Under the pieces are notes generated by a model. The model worked only from the letters and a program-made list of their open reading frames with translations. It did not search any database and had not been told where the DNA came from. This document shows, one piece after another, positions 1 to 8,804 of a stretch of 34,850 nt of DNA. The position numbers and the translations under genes were made by a program. The DNA lies in the NCBI RefSeq assembly GCF_018375725.1, contig NZ_JAHACR010000015.1, forward strand, positions 1 to 34,850, read 5' to 3'. Within the stretch, counting starts at the first letter, position 1. Each line of letters begins with the position of its first letter. The DNA comes from Burkholderia sp. GTDB taxonomy: Bacteria > Pseudomonadota > Gammaproteobacteria > Burkholderiales > Burkholderiaceae.

Positions 1-672
1 AGTCCTGCCCGGCTGGGCGGCGGCCGCCGCCGTGCCCGGCTGCGGCGCCGGCCGTTTCGCCGGAGCCGAGAACAGCTCGACGTGCGCGCGCGAGCGCGTG
101 GCGCGCGGTGCTTCGGCTTCGCGCGCCAGCGCGGCTTCGCGGGCGGTGACGCCCGGCACCTGCAGGCGCAGCTTCTTCACCATCGCCCGCCCCGTGTGCG
201 GCATGAACGCGACCTTGCGCGGATGCACGCCCTGCAAGTCCTCGGCGGTGATGCGGATGCGTTCGAGCGCCAGATAGCGGCGCACGAAATCGGCATTGCG
301 GTCGCCGATGTTGATCGTCGTCATGCCCGCCAGCACGGCCGCACCGCCGAACACCTTCGCTTCGAAGCGCTCCCGCCGGCCGCCCGCCTTGATCAACTCG
401 TTGATCAGCATTTCCATCGCATAGGCGCCATAGCGCATCGACTCGGATGCGGCGGCGGACGGATCCGCGCCGTCGTCGGGCAGCATGAAGTGATTCATCC
501 CGCCGACGCCCGCGACCGGATCGTGCAGGCACGCGGCGACGCACGATCCGAGCACGGTCATCAGCACCATGTCGCCGTTCGTCGTGTAGAACTCGTTCGG
601 CAGCAGCTTCACGCCGGGCCGGCCGAAGTGTGCGTCGAAGTAGTGATTGGTCGCAATCGGCAGCGCGCTCAT
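1..672 (-). CDS. cheD: CheD, chemoreceptor glutamine deamidase (3' end outside window)
   Basis: CheD deamidates specific glutamines of methyl-accepting chemoreceptors in the cytoplasm and so tunes their activity. The reading frame is open from the ATG at 672 to the window edge (224 codons), so the C-terminus is missing. The catalytic signature is visible: LGSC with Cys44, followed 17 residues later by His61 in GMNHFMLPD, the spacing expected for the Cys-His pair of CheD. The visible C-terminal part becomes Ala/Pro/Gly-rich. The start codon overlaps the cheR stop codon (ATGA), which implies translational coupling at the distal end of the che operon. In related Burkholderia cheB, a second cheY and cheZ follow, but they lie outside this window. 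Confidence 0.93.
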   Translation of the reverse strand, partial: MSALPIATNHYFDAHFGRPGVKLLPNEFYTTNGDMVLMTVLGSCVAACLHDPVAGVGGMNHFMLPDDGADPSAAASESMRYGAYAMEMLINELIKAGGRRERFEAKVFGGAAVLAGMTTINIGDRNADFVRRYLALERIRITAEDLQGVHPRKVAFMPHTGRAMVKKLRLQVPGVTAREAALAREAEAPRATRSRAHVELFSAPAKRPAPQPGTAAAAAQPGRT

Positions 673-1610
673 CGGCCATCCTCATGCGCATGCGCGGCGG
701 CCGCGCGCGGCCGCGTGCGCGACGGCGCCGCATCCCGCGACAGTTCGTAGACGGTCTGCCCGCGCAGCCGGAACGCCTGCGTGACGTAGGTGAAGTTTTC
801 CGAATGGCCGGCGAACAGCAGGCCGCCCGGTTTCACGAGCGGCTCGAAGCGCGAGAGCACCTGCCCCTGCGTCGGCTTGTCGAAATAGATCATCACGTTG
901 CGGCAGAAGATCGCGTCGAACGGCTTGGCGATCCCGTAATCGGCATCGGTCAGGTTCAGCTGTTCGAAGCGGATCATCGCGCGCAGCTCGGGACGCACCT
1001 TCACGCGGCCCGCCTGCGCACCCGTGCCTTTCAGGAAAAAGCGCTTCAACCGCTCCGGCGGCAGGTGCTTGACCTGGTCGTACGTGTAGATGCCGGCCTC
1101 GGCCTTCGCGAGCACCTGCGTGTCGAGATCGGTCGCGAGGATCGACGCGCCGCGCGCCGCCGATTCGCCGAGCGCCTCGATCAGCGTGATCGCGATCGAA
1201 TACGGTTCCTCACCGGTCGAGGCCGCCGAGCACCACACCGAGACCGGCGCCTCGCGGTGCTTCACGAAGTCCGCGAGGATCGGAAAATGATGCGACTCGC
1301 GAAAAAACGCGGTGAGGTTGGTCGTCAGCGAATTGGTGAAGGCTTCCCACTCGGCCGGATCGTCCTCCTGTTCGAGCAGGTCCAGATAGTCGCGGAAGGT
1401 GTCGAGCCCGCGTGCACGCAGTCGCCGCGCGAGACGGCTGTACGCCATGTCGCGCTTGTGCTCGGACAGCGAGATCCCCGCACGGCGGTGGATCAGCGAG
1501 CGGATGCGCGCGAAGTCGGCGGCCGTGAACGCGAAATCGCGGCCAGGCTCGCCCGCCCGTTGGGACGTGTCCCGAGAATCGGCATGAAGCGAAGCGCGCG
1601 CAGACAGCAT
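669..1610 (-). CDS. cheR: CheR, chemotaxis protein methyltransferase
   Basis: A 313-residue cytoplasmic enzyme that transfers methyl groups from S-adenosylmethionine to glutamates of chemoreceptors during adaptation. Visible signatures are the N-terminal helical domain (about 25-105, ending NLTAFFRE), the SAM-binding segment WCSAASTGEEPYS (about 126-138), and FCRNVMIYF, typical of CheR family methyltransferases. Length is slightly above the usual ~285 because of an N-terminal extension of about 25 residues and a basic, Ala-rich tail. It starts 3 nt after the stop codon of the receptor gene and overlaps cheD by 4 nt. The receptor upstream ends in a WETF tail, the type of sequence that docks CheR, so enzyme and substrate are encoded next to each other. 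Confidence 0.96.
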   Translation of the reverse strand: MLSARASLHADSRDTSQRAGEPGRDFAFTAADFARIRSLIHRRAGISLSEHKRDMAYSRLARRLRARGLDTFRDYLDLLEQEDDPAEWEAFTNSLTTNLTAFFRESHHFPILADFVKHREAPVSVWCSAASTGEEPYSIAITLIEALGESAARGASILATDLDTQVLAKAEAGIYTYDQVKHLPPERLKRFFLKGTGAQAGRVKVRPELRAMIRFEQLNLTDADYGIAKPFDAIFCRNVMIYFDKPTQGQVLSRFEPLVKPGGLLFAGHSENFTYVTQAFRLRGQTVYELSRDAAPSRTRPRAAAAHAHEDGR

Positions 1611-1613
1611 GGT

Positions 1614-3473
1614 TTAGAAGGTCTCCCAATCGTCGTCGGACGCACCGGCCGCGGCGAGCGCCGGCTTCGGCTCGGCGGCCGGCGCCGGCCGCACGAGTGC
1701 GGGCTTCGCGGCCGGCTTTGCCGCCTCGGATGCGGCGGCGCGGGCCAGGCGCGGCGCGTAGCCGCCCGCTGCTGCGGGCGCGGCCTTCGGCTCGCTCGCG
1801 GCGGGCGCGGCGCGCTTCACCGGTTGCGGCGCGGCAGGCGCGGCTGCGGCTGCCGGCTGCGATGGCGGTGCCGGCTGACGCGCCGCCGCCATCGCGGGTG
1901 CGACCACGTGCGTGATGCCGCCCGCGACCCGCCAGCCGGCCACGACCGACTTCAGCTGGCGTGTCTGTTCTTCGAGCGACGCGGCCGCGGCCGCCGCCTG
2001 TTCGACGAGCGCTGCGTTCTGCTGCGTGACGGCATCCATCTGGCCGACCGCACGGTTGACCTGCTCGATGCCGGTCGACTGCTCTTCCGATGCGGCGCTG
2101 ATCTCGCCCATGATGTCCGTCACGCGGCGCACCGCCTGAACGATCTCGTCCATCGTCGATCCGGCGCGCGCGACGAGCGCCGAGCCGCTTTGCACCTTGT
2201 CGGCCGAATCGCCGATCAGCTGCTTGATCTCCTTCGCGGCACTGGCGCTGCGCTGGGCGAGCGAACGCACCTCGCCCGCGACGACCGCGAAGCCGCGGCC
2301 CTGCTCGCCCGCCCGCGCGGCTTCGACCGCCGCGTTCAGCGCGAGGATGTTGGTCTGGAATGCGATGCCTTCGATCGTGCCGATGATGTCGACGATCTTG
2401 CCCGAGCTGGTCGCGATGTCCTGCATCGTCGCGACCACCTCGCCGACCACTTCGCCGCCCTGCGTCGCGATATCCGACGCATTGACCGCGAGCTGGCTCG
2501 CCTGCCGCGCGTTCTCGGCGTTCTGCCGCACGGTGCCGGTCAGCTGCTCCATGCTCGACGCCGTTTCCTGCAGCGACGCGGCCTGCTGCTCGGTGCGCTG
2601 CGACAGGTCGACGTTGCCGGCCGCGATCTCGTGCGCGCCGACGTCGATCGACTCGGCGCCGCGATGCACGGCCTGCACCATCGCCGTGACCCCGCCCTGC
2701 ATCCGCTTGATGCCGGCGAACAGGCGGCCGATTTCATTGCGGCCATACACCTCGACCGGCTCGGTGAGGTTGCCTGCCGCGATGTGCTCAAAGTGCGTGA
2801 CCGCCTCGACGAGCGGCCGGATCATCACGGCGTTCATCACGAAGCGGACTGCGATGACGATGACGAGCGCCACCACGATCCCCGCGACGATCAGCGCGAC
2901 CATCAGCGAAATGCCGGCCTGCGTCGCATCCTGGCGCGCGAGCGCCTGTTTCTGCAGCGCGCCGATGACAGCCGACGCCGCGTTGTCGTAGGCGACGAAC
3001 ATCGGGCTGATCTTCGTATCCGCGATCGCGTGATAGGCGGCCATGTCTCCCGCGCGCGCCGCCGCGAATTCCGGCTCGAGGCCGTCCTTGACGAGCGCCG
3101 CGTAGCGCGCGTTCAATTCGTCGCCCAGCGCGGCGTCGACGCTGCCCTTCGGCGTCGCCTGATACGCTTGCCAGTTCCGGTTCGACTGCGCGTACAGATC
3201 CTGCGCACGCGCGAGCACCTTGGCGGCCTCTTCGGTATTGCTCGCCTCCGCCAGCGTGCGGGCGCGGTCGAGCGACACGCGCGCGCGCAGCAGGTATGAC
3301 GACGTGTCGTCGAGGGCGTGGATCGCGGGCAGATCGACGCGTGCGATCTCGTCGAGCGACCGGCTCGCATTGTTCAGCGCGAACAGTCCGAGCCCGCCGA
3401 CCGCTGCGGCGAGGCACACGAGAATGAGTCCGACCGCCGTCAGCGTCGTGCGGATCGACCAGTTATGCAACAT
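1614..3473 (-). CDS. Methyl-accepting chemotaxis protein (Tar/Tsr type)
   Basis: A 619-residue transmembrane chemoreceptor. It has an N-terminal membrane helix (about 10-31), a periplasmic four-helix-type ligand domain (about 32-190), a second membrane helix (about 191-215), a HAMP domain (about 216-270) and a cytoplasmic signalling domain. The hairpin tip, FQTNILALNAAVEAARAGEQ, is the most conserved part of the family. After about residue 520 comes a linker of roughly 90 residues rich in Ala and Pro. The protein ends DDDWETF, close to the NWETF pentapeptide with which enteric Tar and Tsr tether CheR and CheB. The ATG at 3473 is preceded by a GGGGGA ribosome-binding site. The ligand cannot be predicted. 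In related genomes this gene is often named tsr or tar. Confidence 0.95.
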   Translation of the reverse strand: MLHNWSIRTTLTAVGLILVCLAAAVGGLGLFALNNASRSLDEIARVDLPAIHALDDTSSYLLRARVSLDRARTLAEASNTEEAAKVLARAQDLYAQSNRNWQAYQATPKGSVDAALGDELNARYAALVKDGLEPEFAAARAGDMAAYHAIADTKISPMFVAYDNAASAVIGALQKQALARQDATQAGISLMVALIVAGIVVALVIVIAVRFVMNAVMIRPLVEAVTHFEHIAAGNLTEPVEVYGRNEIGRLFAGIKRMQGGVTAMVQAVHRGAESIDVGAHEIAAGNVDLSQRTEQQAASLQETASSMEQLTGTVRQNAENARQASQLAVNASDIATQGGEVVGEVVATMQDIATSSGKIVDIIGTIEGIAFQTNILALNAAVEAARAGEQGRGFAVVAGEVRSLAQRSASAAKEIKQLIGDSADKVQSGSALVARAGSTMDEIVQAVRRVTDIMGEISAASEEQSTGIEQVNRAVGQMDAVTQQNAALVEQAAAAAASLEEQTRQLKSVVAGWRVAGGITHVVAPAMAAARQPAPPSQPAAAAAPAAPQPVKRAAPAASEPKAAPAAAGGYAPRLARAAASEAAKPAAKPALVRPAPAAEPKPALAAAGASDDDWETF

Positions 3474-3518
3474 CGCAGATTCCCCCGTATTTCCGTGTGC
3501 GTGCGCGGCGCGCGCCGC

Positions 3519-4052
3519 TTATACGCCGAGCGTCTCGATCAGCGCCATTTCCCGGCTCGACATCAGCTTCTCGATGTCCATCAGGATCAGCATCCGTCCG
3601 TCGACCGTGCCGAGGCCGGTCAGGTATTCCGTCGTCAGCGTCGCGCCGAATTCCGGCGCGGGCATGATCTGCTCGGCCGTCAGCGTCAGCACGTCCGACA
3701 CGCCGTCGACGACCATGCCGACCACGCGATGCGCGACGTTCAGGATGATCACGACCGTCTGGTGGTCGTACTCGACCCGGCCCAGATGGAACTTGAGCCG
3801 CATGTCGACGATCGGCACGATGATGCCGCGCAGGTTGATCACGCCCTTGATGAAGTCGGGTGCGTTCGCGATGCGCGTCACGCTGTCGTAGCCGCGAATT
3901 TCCTGGACCTTCAGGATGTCGATGCCGTATTCCTCGTCGCCGAGCGTAAACACGAGAAATTCCTGACCCGTCGCATCGCCATGTTCCGCATCGCGGCGGC
4001 TCGTCGCCGCGTTCGCCGCGGCCGGATTGATCATTTGGACTTCAGCAGACAC
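3519..4052 (-). CDS. cheW: CheW, receptor-kinase coupling protein
   Basis: A CheW-domain adaptor that links chemoreceptors to CheA in the cytoplasmic signalling array. The core (about residues 30-165) carries family features such as FLVFTLGDEEYGIDI, NLRGIIVPIVDMR and VVDGVSDVL. I chose a GTG start at 4052 (177 aa) because a run of five G lies six bases before it; a TTG at 4064 is also in frame but lacks that spacing, and an ATG lies further inside at MINPAAANA. The N-terminal ~25 residues are Ala/Asn-rich and not part of the conserved domain. It lies between cheA (30 nt upstream) and the receptor gene, so it is translated from the same operon mRNA. Confidence 0.95.
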   Translation of the reverse strand: MSAEVQMINPAAANAATSRRDAEHGDATGQEFLVFTLGDEEYGIDILKVQEIRGYDSVTRIANAPDFIKGVINLRGIIVPIVDMRLKFHLGRVEYDHQTVVIILNVAHRVVGMVVDGVSDVLTLTAEQIMPAPEFGATLTTEYLTGLGTVDGRMLILMDIEKLMSSREMALIETLGV

Positions 4053-4082
4053 GTTTGCCCCCAATCGGTTGAATGGCGAGAG

Positions 4083-6281
4083 TTAGAACATGGCGAGCTC
4101 GGCGGCCGGATTGGCGCCGTGCGTCGCGCGGGTTTCACGGTTGAGCGCCGCGACGTCGACGATCAGCGCAACGCTGCCGTCGCCGAGAATCGTCGCCGCC
4201 GAGATGCCGTGGACCTTGCGGTAATTGGTTTCGAGGTTTTTCACGACCACCTGCTGCTGGCCGACCAGCTCGTCGATCAGCATCGCAAAGCGGCGGCCTT
4301 CGGTTTCCATGATCGTGACGATCCCCTGCGTCGGATCGGTGCGGGCGTCGGCGACCGAGAACACCTCGTGCAGCGCGACGAGCGGCAGGTATTCGCCGCG
4401 CACCCGCACCACGCGTTCGCCGTTGCCGACCCGGTAGATGTCGTCGGCGGACGGCTGCAGCGACTCCATCACGAAGTTCAGCGGCAGGATGAAGATTTCG
4501 CCGCCGACCTTCACCGACATCCCGTCGAGGATCGCGAGCGTCAGCGGCAGCACGATGCGCGTCGTGGTGCCGCGGCCGGCCAGCGACGTGATCTCGACGT
4601 GGCCGCCCATCGACTGGATGTTGCGCTTCACGACGTCCATGCCGACGCCGCGGCCGGACACGTCGGTCACGGTCTCGGCGGTCGAGAAGCCCGGCGCGAA
4701 GATCAGGTTCCACACCTCTTCGTCGCTGATGTTGTCCGACACCTGCATGCCCTGCTTCGCGGCCTTCGCGAGAATCCGCTCGCGATTCAGGCCGGCGCCG
4801 TCGTCGCTGACCTCGATCACGATATTGCCGCCGTGATGGGCGGCGGACAGCACGAGCTGGCCGACCGCATCCTTGCCGGCGGCGACACGCCTGTCGACCG
4901 TCTCGATGCCGTGGTCGAGACTGTTGCGCACCAGGTGCGTCAGCGGATCGATGATCCGCTCGATCAGACTCTTGTCGAGTTCGGTCGCCTGACCGAACGT
5001 CACGAGTTCGACCTGCTTGCCGAGCTTCGCCGCCAGATCGCGCACGAGGCGCGGGAAGCGGCTGAACACGTAGTCCATCGGCATCATGCGGATCGACATC
5101 ACCGCTTCCTGCAGATCGCGCGCATTGCGTTCGAGCTGCGCCATGCCGTTGTACAGGCGATCGTGCAGCGCCGGATCGAACGCGCTCGTCGTCTCCGCGA
5201 GCATCGCCTGCGTGATCACGAGTTCGCCGACGAGGTTGATCAGCTGGTCGACCTTCTCGACGCCGACGCGGATCGAGCTGCCTTCGCCGCCCGACGCTGC
5301 CGCGGCGGCCGGACGTGCACGCTTGTCTTCATGGTGCGGCTGCGCGACGGCTGCGGGCTTCTGGGCGGCCGGTTGAGACACGGCCGGCGCCGGCGCAACC
5401 GGTTCGGGGGCGGCCGCGGCGGCCGGCTGCGATGCCGGCGAGGGCGCGGGTTGCGGCACGCTCGCCGGCACATTCGCCTGCGGCGCGGCTGCCTGCGCCG
5501 CGGCTTCCGTCCCGCCCTGCGCGCTCGGCGCGGTACCGTGGCCGATCCGGATCTGGCTGTCGTCGATCACGAAGCAGCACACCGCGATGATGTCGTCGGA
5601 CGACACGTCCGATTCGAGCCACAGCGTCAGGTCGGCGCCGACCGGTTCGCGGCCGACGATCCGGCCGAGGTTGCCGAGTTCTTCGGTAAGGAGCGCCTGA
5701 TCCTTGGCGTCGACGCCGATCAGCGTGATCTTCAGGTGCGGGCCGCTCGCGTCTTCCGCCGGCGCTGCGACCGGATGCGCGGCTGCCACCGCCTGCTCGA
5801 CGACATGATCGGGCACGCTGTCGCCGGCGGGCTCGAACGCAGGCGCGCCGGCGACCGGCGCTTCGACGGCCGGCGCAGGCGCCGCGCCGCCGCTCTCGGC
5901 CTTCAGCCGTTCGAGCTTCGCGCACATCGCGGCGGCCGCCGCCGCATCGGGCTCGGCGCTCGCACGGTAGTCCGCCAGCTGGTCGGACAGCACGTCCTTC
6001 GTTTCGAGGAACGCGTCGACCATCTCCTTCGTCAGCGTCAGCTCGTTGTTGCGTGCACGGTCCAGCAGCGATTCGAGAATGTGCGTCGTATCGGTGAGCG
6101 CGGAGAAGCCGAACGTCGCCGCGCCGCCCTTGATCGAATGCGCGGCGCGGAAGATCGCGGCCAGATCCTCGGGATCGGGCGCGCTGACGTCCAGATTCAG
6201 CAGCAACTGCTCCATCTGCGCGAGCAGCTCGTCCGCTTCGTCGAAGAAGGTCTGATAGAACTGAGTGATGTCGAGAGTCAT
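4083..6281 (-). CDS. cheA: CheA, chemotaxis sensor histidine kinase
   Basis: A 732-residue cytoplasmic kinase that autophosphorylates on the P1 domain and passes the phosphate to CheY and CheB. The phosphorylated histidine is His48 in IFRAAHSIKGG, the same number as in E. coli. The other domains are: a P2 response-regulator-binding domain (about 180-250); a long Ala/Pro linker (about 250-325); P3 dimerisation and P4 ATPase (about 330-590, with LVRNSLDHGIE as N box and DDGAGL and GRGVGMDVVK as G boxes); and a C-terminal P5 CheW-like domain (about 595-725). It is slightly longer than the E. coli protein (654 aa) mainly through the two linkers. It lies between cheY and cheW with short gaps. Confidence 0.97.
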   Translation of the reverse strand: MTLDITQFYQTFFDEADELLAQMEQLLLNLDVSAPDPEDLAAIFRAAHSIKGGAATFGFSALTDTTHILESLLDRARNNELTLTKEMVDAFLETKDVLSDQLADYRASAEPDAAAAAAMCAKLERLKAESGGAAPAPAVEAPVAGAPAFEPAGDSVPDHVVEQAVAAAHPVAAPAEDASGPHLKITLIGVDAKDQALLTEELGNLGRIVGREPVGADLTLWLESDVSSDDIIAVCCFVIDDSQIRIGHGTAPSAQGGTEAAAQAAAPQANVPASVPQPAPSPASQPAAAAAPEPVAPAPAVSQPAAQKPAAVAQPHHEDKRARPAAAAASGGEGSSIRVGVEKVDQLINLVGELVITQAMLAETTSAFDPALHDRLYNGMAQLERNARDLQEAVMSIRMMPMDYVFSRFPRLVRDLAAKLGKQVELVTFGQATELDKSLIERIIDPLTHLVRNSLDHGIETVDRRVAAGKDAVGQLVLSAAHHGGNIVIEVSDDGAGLNRERILAKAAKQGMQVSDNISDEEVWNLIFAPGFSTAETVTDVSGRGVGMDVVKRNIQSMGGHVEITSLAGRGTTTRIVLPLTLAILDGMSVKVGGEIFILPLNFVMESLQPSADDIYRVGNGERVVRVRGEYLPLVALHEVFSVADARTDPTQGIVTIMETEGRRFAMLIDELVGQQQVVVKNLETNYRKVHGISAATILGDGSVALIVDVAALNRETRATHGANPAAELAMF

Positions 6282-6314
6282 GCCGGTTCGCCAGATAAGT
6301 ACGTCACGTTCATG

Positions 6315-6692
6315 TCAGGATGCAGCCGGAGCGGAAAGTGTCGCGACCACGTCGAGCAGCAGGTCCGGATCGAGCGGTTTCTCGATCCAGCCGGTCGCCC
6401 CCGCGTCGCGGGCCGCAGCCTTGAACGCCTCGCCGTCCTCGGTCGTGAGGACGAGAATCGGCGTGTCCGCGTAGACCGCCCCGGCGCGCAGCGCCGCGAT
6501 CACTTCGAGCCCGCTTTTCCCCGGCATGTGCTGATCGGTCAGCACCAGGTCGAACGACGTGGCCGACGCGACATCGAGGCCTGCATCGCCGTCCGCCGCG
6601 ACCGTCACGTCGTAGCCCGCCTGTGCAAGCGTCGCCTGCAGGAGCGCGCGCATGGTCGCGGAGTCGTCGATAGCGAGAATGGTTCGGATCAT
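6315..6692 (-). CDS. cheY: CheY-type single-domain response regulator
   Basis: A 125-residue receiver domain without an output domain. Visible are the acidic pair Asp9-Asp10 (AIDDS), the phospho-acceptor Asp53 in VLTDQHMPG, the Thr83-Thr84 position and the conserved Lys105 in WIEKPLDP. It is expected to receive phosphate from CheA and act on the flagellar motor or serve as a phosphate sink. The ATG at 6692 gives the family's normal length; the longer open frame upstream of it is an overlap artefact with motB. It lies 14 nt downstream of motB and 33 nt upstream of cheA. Burkholderia usually carries a second cheY with cheZ at the other end of this operon, so this copy may not be the main motor-binding CheY (inference). 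Confidence 0.95.
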   Translation of the reverse strand: MIRTILAIDDSATMRALLQATLAQAGYDVTVAADGDAGLDVASATSFDLVLTDQHMPGKSGLEVIAALRAGAVYADTPILVLTTEDGEAFKAAARDAGATGWIEKPLDPDLLLDVVATLSAPAAS

Positions 6693-6706
6693 GTCTGTCT
6701 CGGGAA

Positions 6707-7753
6707 TCAGGTTCGGGGCACCGATGCCGCCGCCGCAGCGGAGCCCGCGAGCGCCGGCCGCGCAGGCGCAACCGCTGGTGCGGGCGCCGCTGCCGGGCCG
6801 GCAAGCTGCTGCGCGAGCTTGGCGCCGGCCGCGTCGGCCGACAGCGTGGTCGTCGTCGCGTCGTCGCGCATCAGCGCTTCTTCGGATTTGCGGTTCAGCA
6901 CGATGATGCTGATCCGGCGGTTCTCCGGATCGAGCGGATCGGCCTTGTTCAGGTTCTGCGTCGATGCGAGGCCCAGCACGCGCAGCACTTTCGCCTCGTC
7001 CATGCCGCCCGCGATCAGTTCGCGGCGCGATGCGTTCGCGCGGTCCGCGGACAGTTCCCAGTTGCTGTAGCCGGCTCCGCCGCCCGCATACGGCACCGCG
7101 TCGGTGTGACCCTGGACGACGATGCGGTTCGGCACGTCGTTGAGCGTCTTGCCGATCTCGCGCAGGATGTCGCGCATGTACGGCTCGACGTGATTGCTCG
7201 ACATCGCGAACATCGGCCGCTTCTGCGTGTCGACGATCTCGATGCGCAGGCCCGTCAAGGTGGAATCGATCCGGATCTGCTGCTTGAACTGGCGCAGTGT
7301 CGGGTTCGCCTCGATCGCGGCGATCAGCTTGATCTGCAGGTCGTGCAGGCGGGCCTGTTCGCGCCGTTCGAGCGCGCCTTGCGCCTGTGCGGTCGCGTTC
7401 TCGTCGTTCTGCTTCGCGAGGCGGTCGGCGAGGTTCGTCGAGCCGTCGGTGCGGCGCGTGGCGCCGGCTTCGATGCTCGAAAGGTCGCGCCCGCCGCCGT
7501 TGATGATGCTCGAATCCTGCGAGCTGCGGTCGCCGCTGCCGAACAGCGCGGCCTTCAGCGGCGTGTTGAAATAATCGGCGATCCCCTTCATCTGCACCGG
7601 CGTCACCGCGCTCAGCAGCCACATCAGCAGGAAGAACGCCATCATCGCGGTCATGAAGTCCGCGTACGCGAGCTTCCAGGCACCGCCGTGGTGGCCCTTC
7701 TTCTGCGGCGCCGCCCGCTTGACGACGATCGCGCGATCCTTGTTCTTGCTCAT
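6707..7753 (-). CDS. motB: MotB, flagellar stator protein
   Basis: A 348-residue stator subunit that forms the H+-driven channel with MotA and anchors it to peptidoglycan. A short basic cytoplasmic N-terminus is followed by one membrane helix (about 29-52) carrying the essential proton-binding Asp32 (AYADFMTAMMAF), the same number as in E. coli. A periplasmic linker is followed by an OmpA-like peptidoglycan-binding domain containing VVQGHTDAVPY and the SADRAN segment. The C-terminal ~40 residues are Ala/Pro-rich. The gene begins 13 nt after motA and is followed by cheY, as expected for the motAB-che operon. Confidence 0.97.
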   Translation of the reverse strand: MSKNKDRAIVVKRAAPQKKGHHGGAWKLAYADFMTAMMAFFLLMWLLSAVTPVQMKGIADYFNTPLKAALFGSGDRSSQDSSIINGGGRDLSSIEAGATRRTDGSTNLADRLAKQNDENATAQAQGALERREQARLHDLQIKLIAAIEANPTLRQFKQQIRIDSTLTGLRIEIVDTQKRPMFAMSSNHVEPYMRDILREIGKTLNDVPNRIVVQGHTDAVPYAGGGAGYSNWELSADRANASRRELIAGGMDEAKVLRVLGLASTQNLNKADPLDPENRRISIIVLNRKSEEALMRDDATTTTLSADAAGAKLAQQLAGPAAAPAPAVAPARPALAGSAAAAASVPRT

Positions 7754-7766
7754 CGGGCGCTCCGCG

Positions 7767-8627
7767 TCACTTCGCCTTCACGCGGCGCACGTGCTCTTCG
7801 AGCTCGGCAAACGACGGCCGCTCGGTCGAGAACAGCACCTTGCGGCCGAACTCCACCGCGATCGCCGGCGCGTAGCCGTTCAGGCTCGCGAGAATCGTCA
7901 CCTTGATGCACTGGAACATCTTCGTCGACTCGGCGACGCGCTGCTCCGCGAGGCTCGCGAGCGGGCCGATCAGGCCATACGACAGCAGGATGCCGAGGAA
8001 CGTGCCGACGAGCGCCTGCGCGATCATCGCGCCGAGCACCGCGGGCGGCTTGTCGGCGGACGCCATCGTATGCACGACGCCCATCACCGCCGCGACGATG
8101 CCGAAAGCCGGCATCGCGTCGCCGACGCGCATCAGCGCATGCGCCGGGGCCTCGCCCTCGGCGTGATGCGTCTCGATCTCCTCGTCCATCAGGCTTTCGA
8201 TCTCGAATGCGTTCATGTTGCCGCCGACCATCAGCCGCAGATAGTCGGTCAGGAATTCGACGATGTGCCGGTCGGCGAGAATTTTCGGATATTGCGTGAA
8301 AATCGGGCTCTTCTCGGGGTCGTCGATGTCGGCCTCGAGCGTCAGCGTGCCTTCCTTGCGCGCTTTCGCGAGCAGCACGAACAGGAGCCCCATCAGCTCC
8401 ATGTAGATTTCCTTCGTGTATTTCGAACCCTTGAAGAGCGTCGGCAGGACGCGCAGCGTCGCCTTGATGGTCTTCATGCCGTTGCCGAGGATGAACGCGC
8501 CGACGCCTGCGCCGACGATCATCAGGATCTCGACCGGTTGAATCAGCGCGCCCAGATGGCCGCCCGCCAGCGCATAGCCGCCGAAGACGGACAACAGCGT
8601 CACGAGTGTTCCCACGAAAATCAGCAC
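7767..8627 (-). CDS. motA: MotA, flagellar stator proton-channel protein
   Basis: A 286-residue inner-membrane protein with four membrane helices (about 1-20, 32-50, 170-190 and 200-222) and a large cytoplasmic loop. Arg90 and Glu98, the charged residues that contact the rotor protein FliG, fall at exactly the E. coli positions (LLAKARKEGTLTLE). The start is a GTG at 8627 with a GAGGGA ribosome-binding sequence before it; the perfect match of residue numbers to E. coli supports this start. It is the first gene of the operon and has a sigma-28-like promoter about 45 nt upstream. Confidence 0.97.
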   Translation of the reverse strand: MLIFVGTLVTLLSVFGGYALAGGHLGALIQPVEILMIVGAGVGAFILGNGMKTIKATLRVLPTLFKGSKYTKEIYMELMGLLFVLLAKARKEGTLTLEADIDDPEKSPIFTQYPKILADRHIVEFLTDYLRLMVGGNMNAFEIESLMDEEIETHHAEGEAPAHALMRVGDAMPAFGIVAAVMGVVHTMASADKPPAVLGAMIAQALVGTFLGILLSYGLIGPLASLAEQRVAESTKMFQCIKVTILASLNGYAPAIAVEFGRKVLFSTERPSFAELEEHVRRVKAK

Positions 8628-8673
8628 TGCCAGTCCCTCACGAATGACCGGCGGGGAGGCCGCCGTTAAGTGG

Positions 8674-8700
8674 TTTACGGCAGTTGTCAGGAAAACTTTG
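8674..8700 (-). promoter_or_regulatory. Sigma-28 (FliA) promoter of motA operon
   Basis: On the minus strand CAAAGTTT, 11 nt, GCCGTAAA. Against the FliA consensus TAAAGTTT-N11-GCCGATAA this matches 7/8 and 6/8 bases with correct spacing. It lies between flhC and motA, with a predicted leader of about 40 nt, and would make motAB-che a late flagellar operon. Confidence 0.75.
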
Positions 8701-8804
8701 GCCGTGCGCGACGCGCCGCATGGCCGTGTTTACCATCACCGTTTCCCGGCAGGGTCGACCGCCCGCGGCACCGGCCGCGGCCGCGCGAGCCCCGCGCGGC
8801 GGGC

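Noticed and set aside
3318..7070. 1250-codon plus-strand open frame (and an 889-codon one at 630-3299)
   Set aside because: Antisense to cheA, cheY and motB (and to cheR and mcp). Composition is Arg/His/Asp-rich without domain patterns; such frames arise from the strong G/C third-position bias of the real genes.
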